From JAUHWS01 sp964571805 (lineage in GTDB: Bacteria > Patescibacteriota > Gracilibacteria > UM-FILTER-43-11): a DNA stretch of 30,276 bases. The stretch is taken from the NCBI GenBank assembly GCA_964571805.1, contig CAZNDI010000004.1, forward strand, positions 1 through 30,276, read 5' to 3'. Position numbers and translations under genes: made by a program. The notes beneath the pieces are model-generated. The model was not told the origin of the DNA and did not search any database. It saw nothing but the letters and a program-made list of their open reading frames with translations. Shown here piece after piece: positions 30,240 to 30,276 of the stretch; position 1 is the stretch's first letter, and each line of letters starts with the position of its first letter.

Positions 30240-30276
30240 ATGCCAGTAAAGTCCGTCAGAATAAAACAAAGTAAGT
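30240..30276 (+). CDS. Possible start of a following gene (partial)
   Basis: An ATG at 30240 opens a frame that runs off the end of the window, giving MPVKSVRIKQSK. A TATGAT (30221-30226) upstream could serve as a -10. Only 12 codons are visible, so this is a suggestion and not a firm call. Confidence 0.3.
   Translation, partial: MPVKSVRIKQSK

Noticed and set aside
1..30276. tRNA or rRNA genes
   Set aside because: I found no cloverleaf with a recognisable T-loop and no conserved rRNA segments in the intergenic regions.

Overview
This is a 30.3 kb bacterial fragment from a metagenome-type assembly; it contains one 100-base run of N. The base composition is moderately AT-rich. TGA is used as a stop (for example at the ends of the cyclase, prsW, nadB and NifU-like genes), so the genetic code is the standard bacterial one, which argues against code-25 lineages such as Absconditabacteria or Gracilibacteria. 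Almost no start codon is preceded by a Shine-Dalgarno sequence; most leaders are A/T-rich. Scattered single-copy housekeeping genes (tmk, tsaD, lgt, uvrA, ruvB) lie among many secreted, membrane and uncharacterised proteins and several families of short palindromes at gene ends. Together this fits a Patescibacteria/CPR genome, possibly Peregrinibacteria; that placement is an inference from style and content, not a proof.

Layout. 1-4600: the tail of an unidentified gene, a complete IS1595-family insertion sequence with terminal inverted repeats and an 8-bp target duplication, a winged-helix regulator-like gene, an unidentified 327-aa gene and a large lipoprotein. The regulator and the lipoprotein share a duplicated 3' end. 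4700-5300: tmk. 5400-10440: two related cysteine-repeat surface proteins (one interrupted by the assembly gap), separated by a duplicated intergenic element built from 7-bp repeats and hairpins. 10500-13170: a PrsW-type membrane protease overlapping a NifU-like Fe-S protein, convergent with nadB. 13240-13800: a DUF433/DUF5615 toxin-antitoxin-like pair. 13870-15740: tsaD and lgt, divergent. 15790-17840: a CHASE2 class III nucleotide cyclase. 17890-20710: a small anchored protein, a DUF2306 membrane protein and a three-SLH-domain surface protein. 20800-22610: HepT/MNT toxin-antitoxin pair, DUF3307 membrane protein and a stand-alone cyclic-nucleotide-binding protein. 22790-25690: uvrA. 25720-29020: a HAMP/PP2C sensor phosphatase that lacks one expected metal-binding Asp, and a 569-aa unidentified protein. 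29150-30170: ruvB, running into a heptanucleotide tandem repeat.

How the parts relate. The cell-surface theme is strong: Lgt would lipidate the 452-aa lipoprotein, the SLH protein would bind the cell-wall/S-layer interface, and the two Cys-repeat proteins are anchored by C-terminal membrane segments. Three of these surface genes carry the same extended -10 element (TGTTATAAT). A signalling theme joins the CHASE2 cyclase (possible cAMP source), the cyclic-nucleotide-binding protein (possible reader) and the HAMP-PP2C protein. The least explained parts are the Cys-repeat protein pair with its heptamer/hairpin intergenic elements, and the set of palindrome families that mark gene ends.
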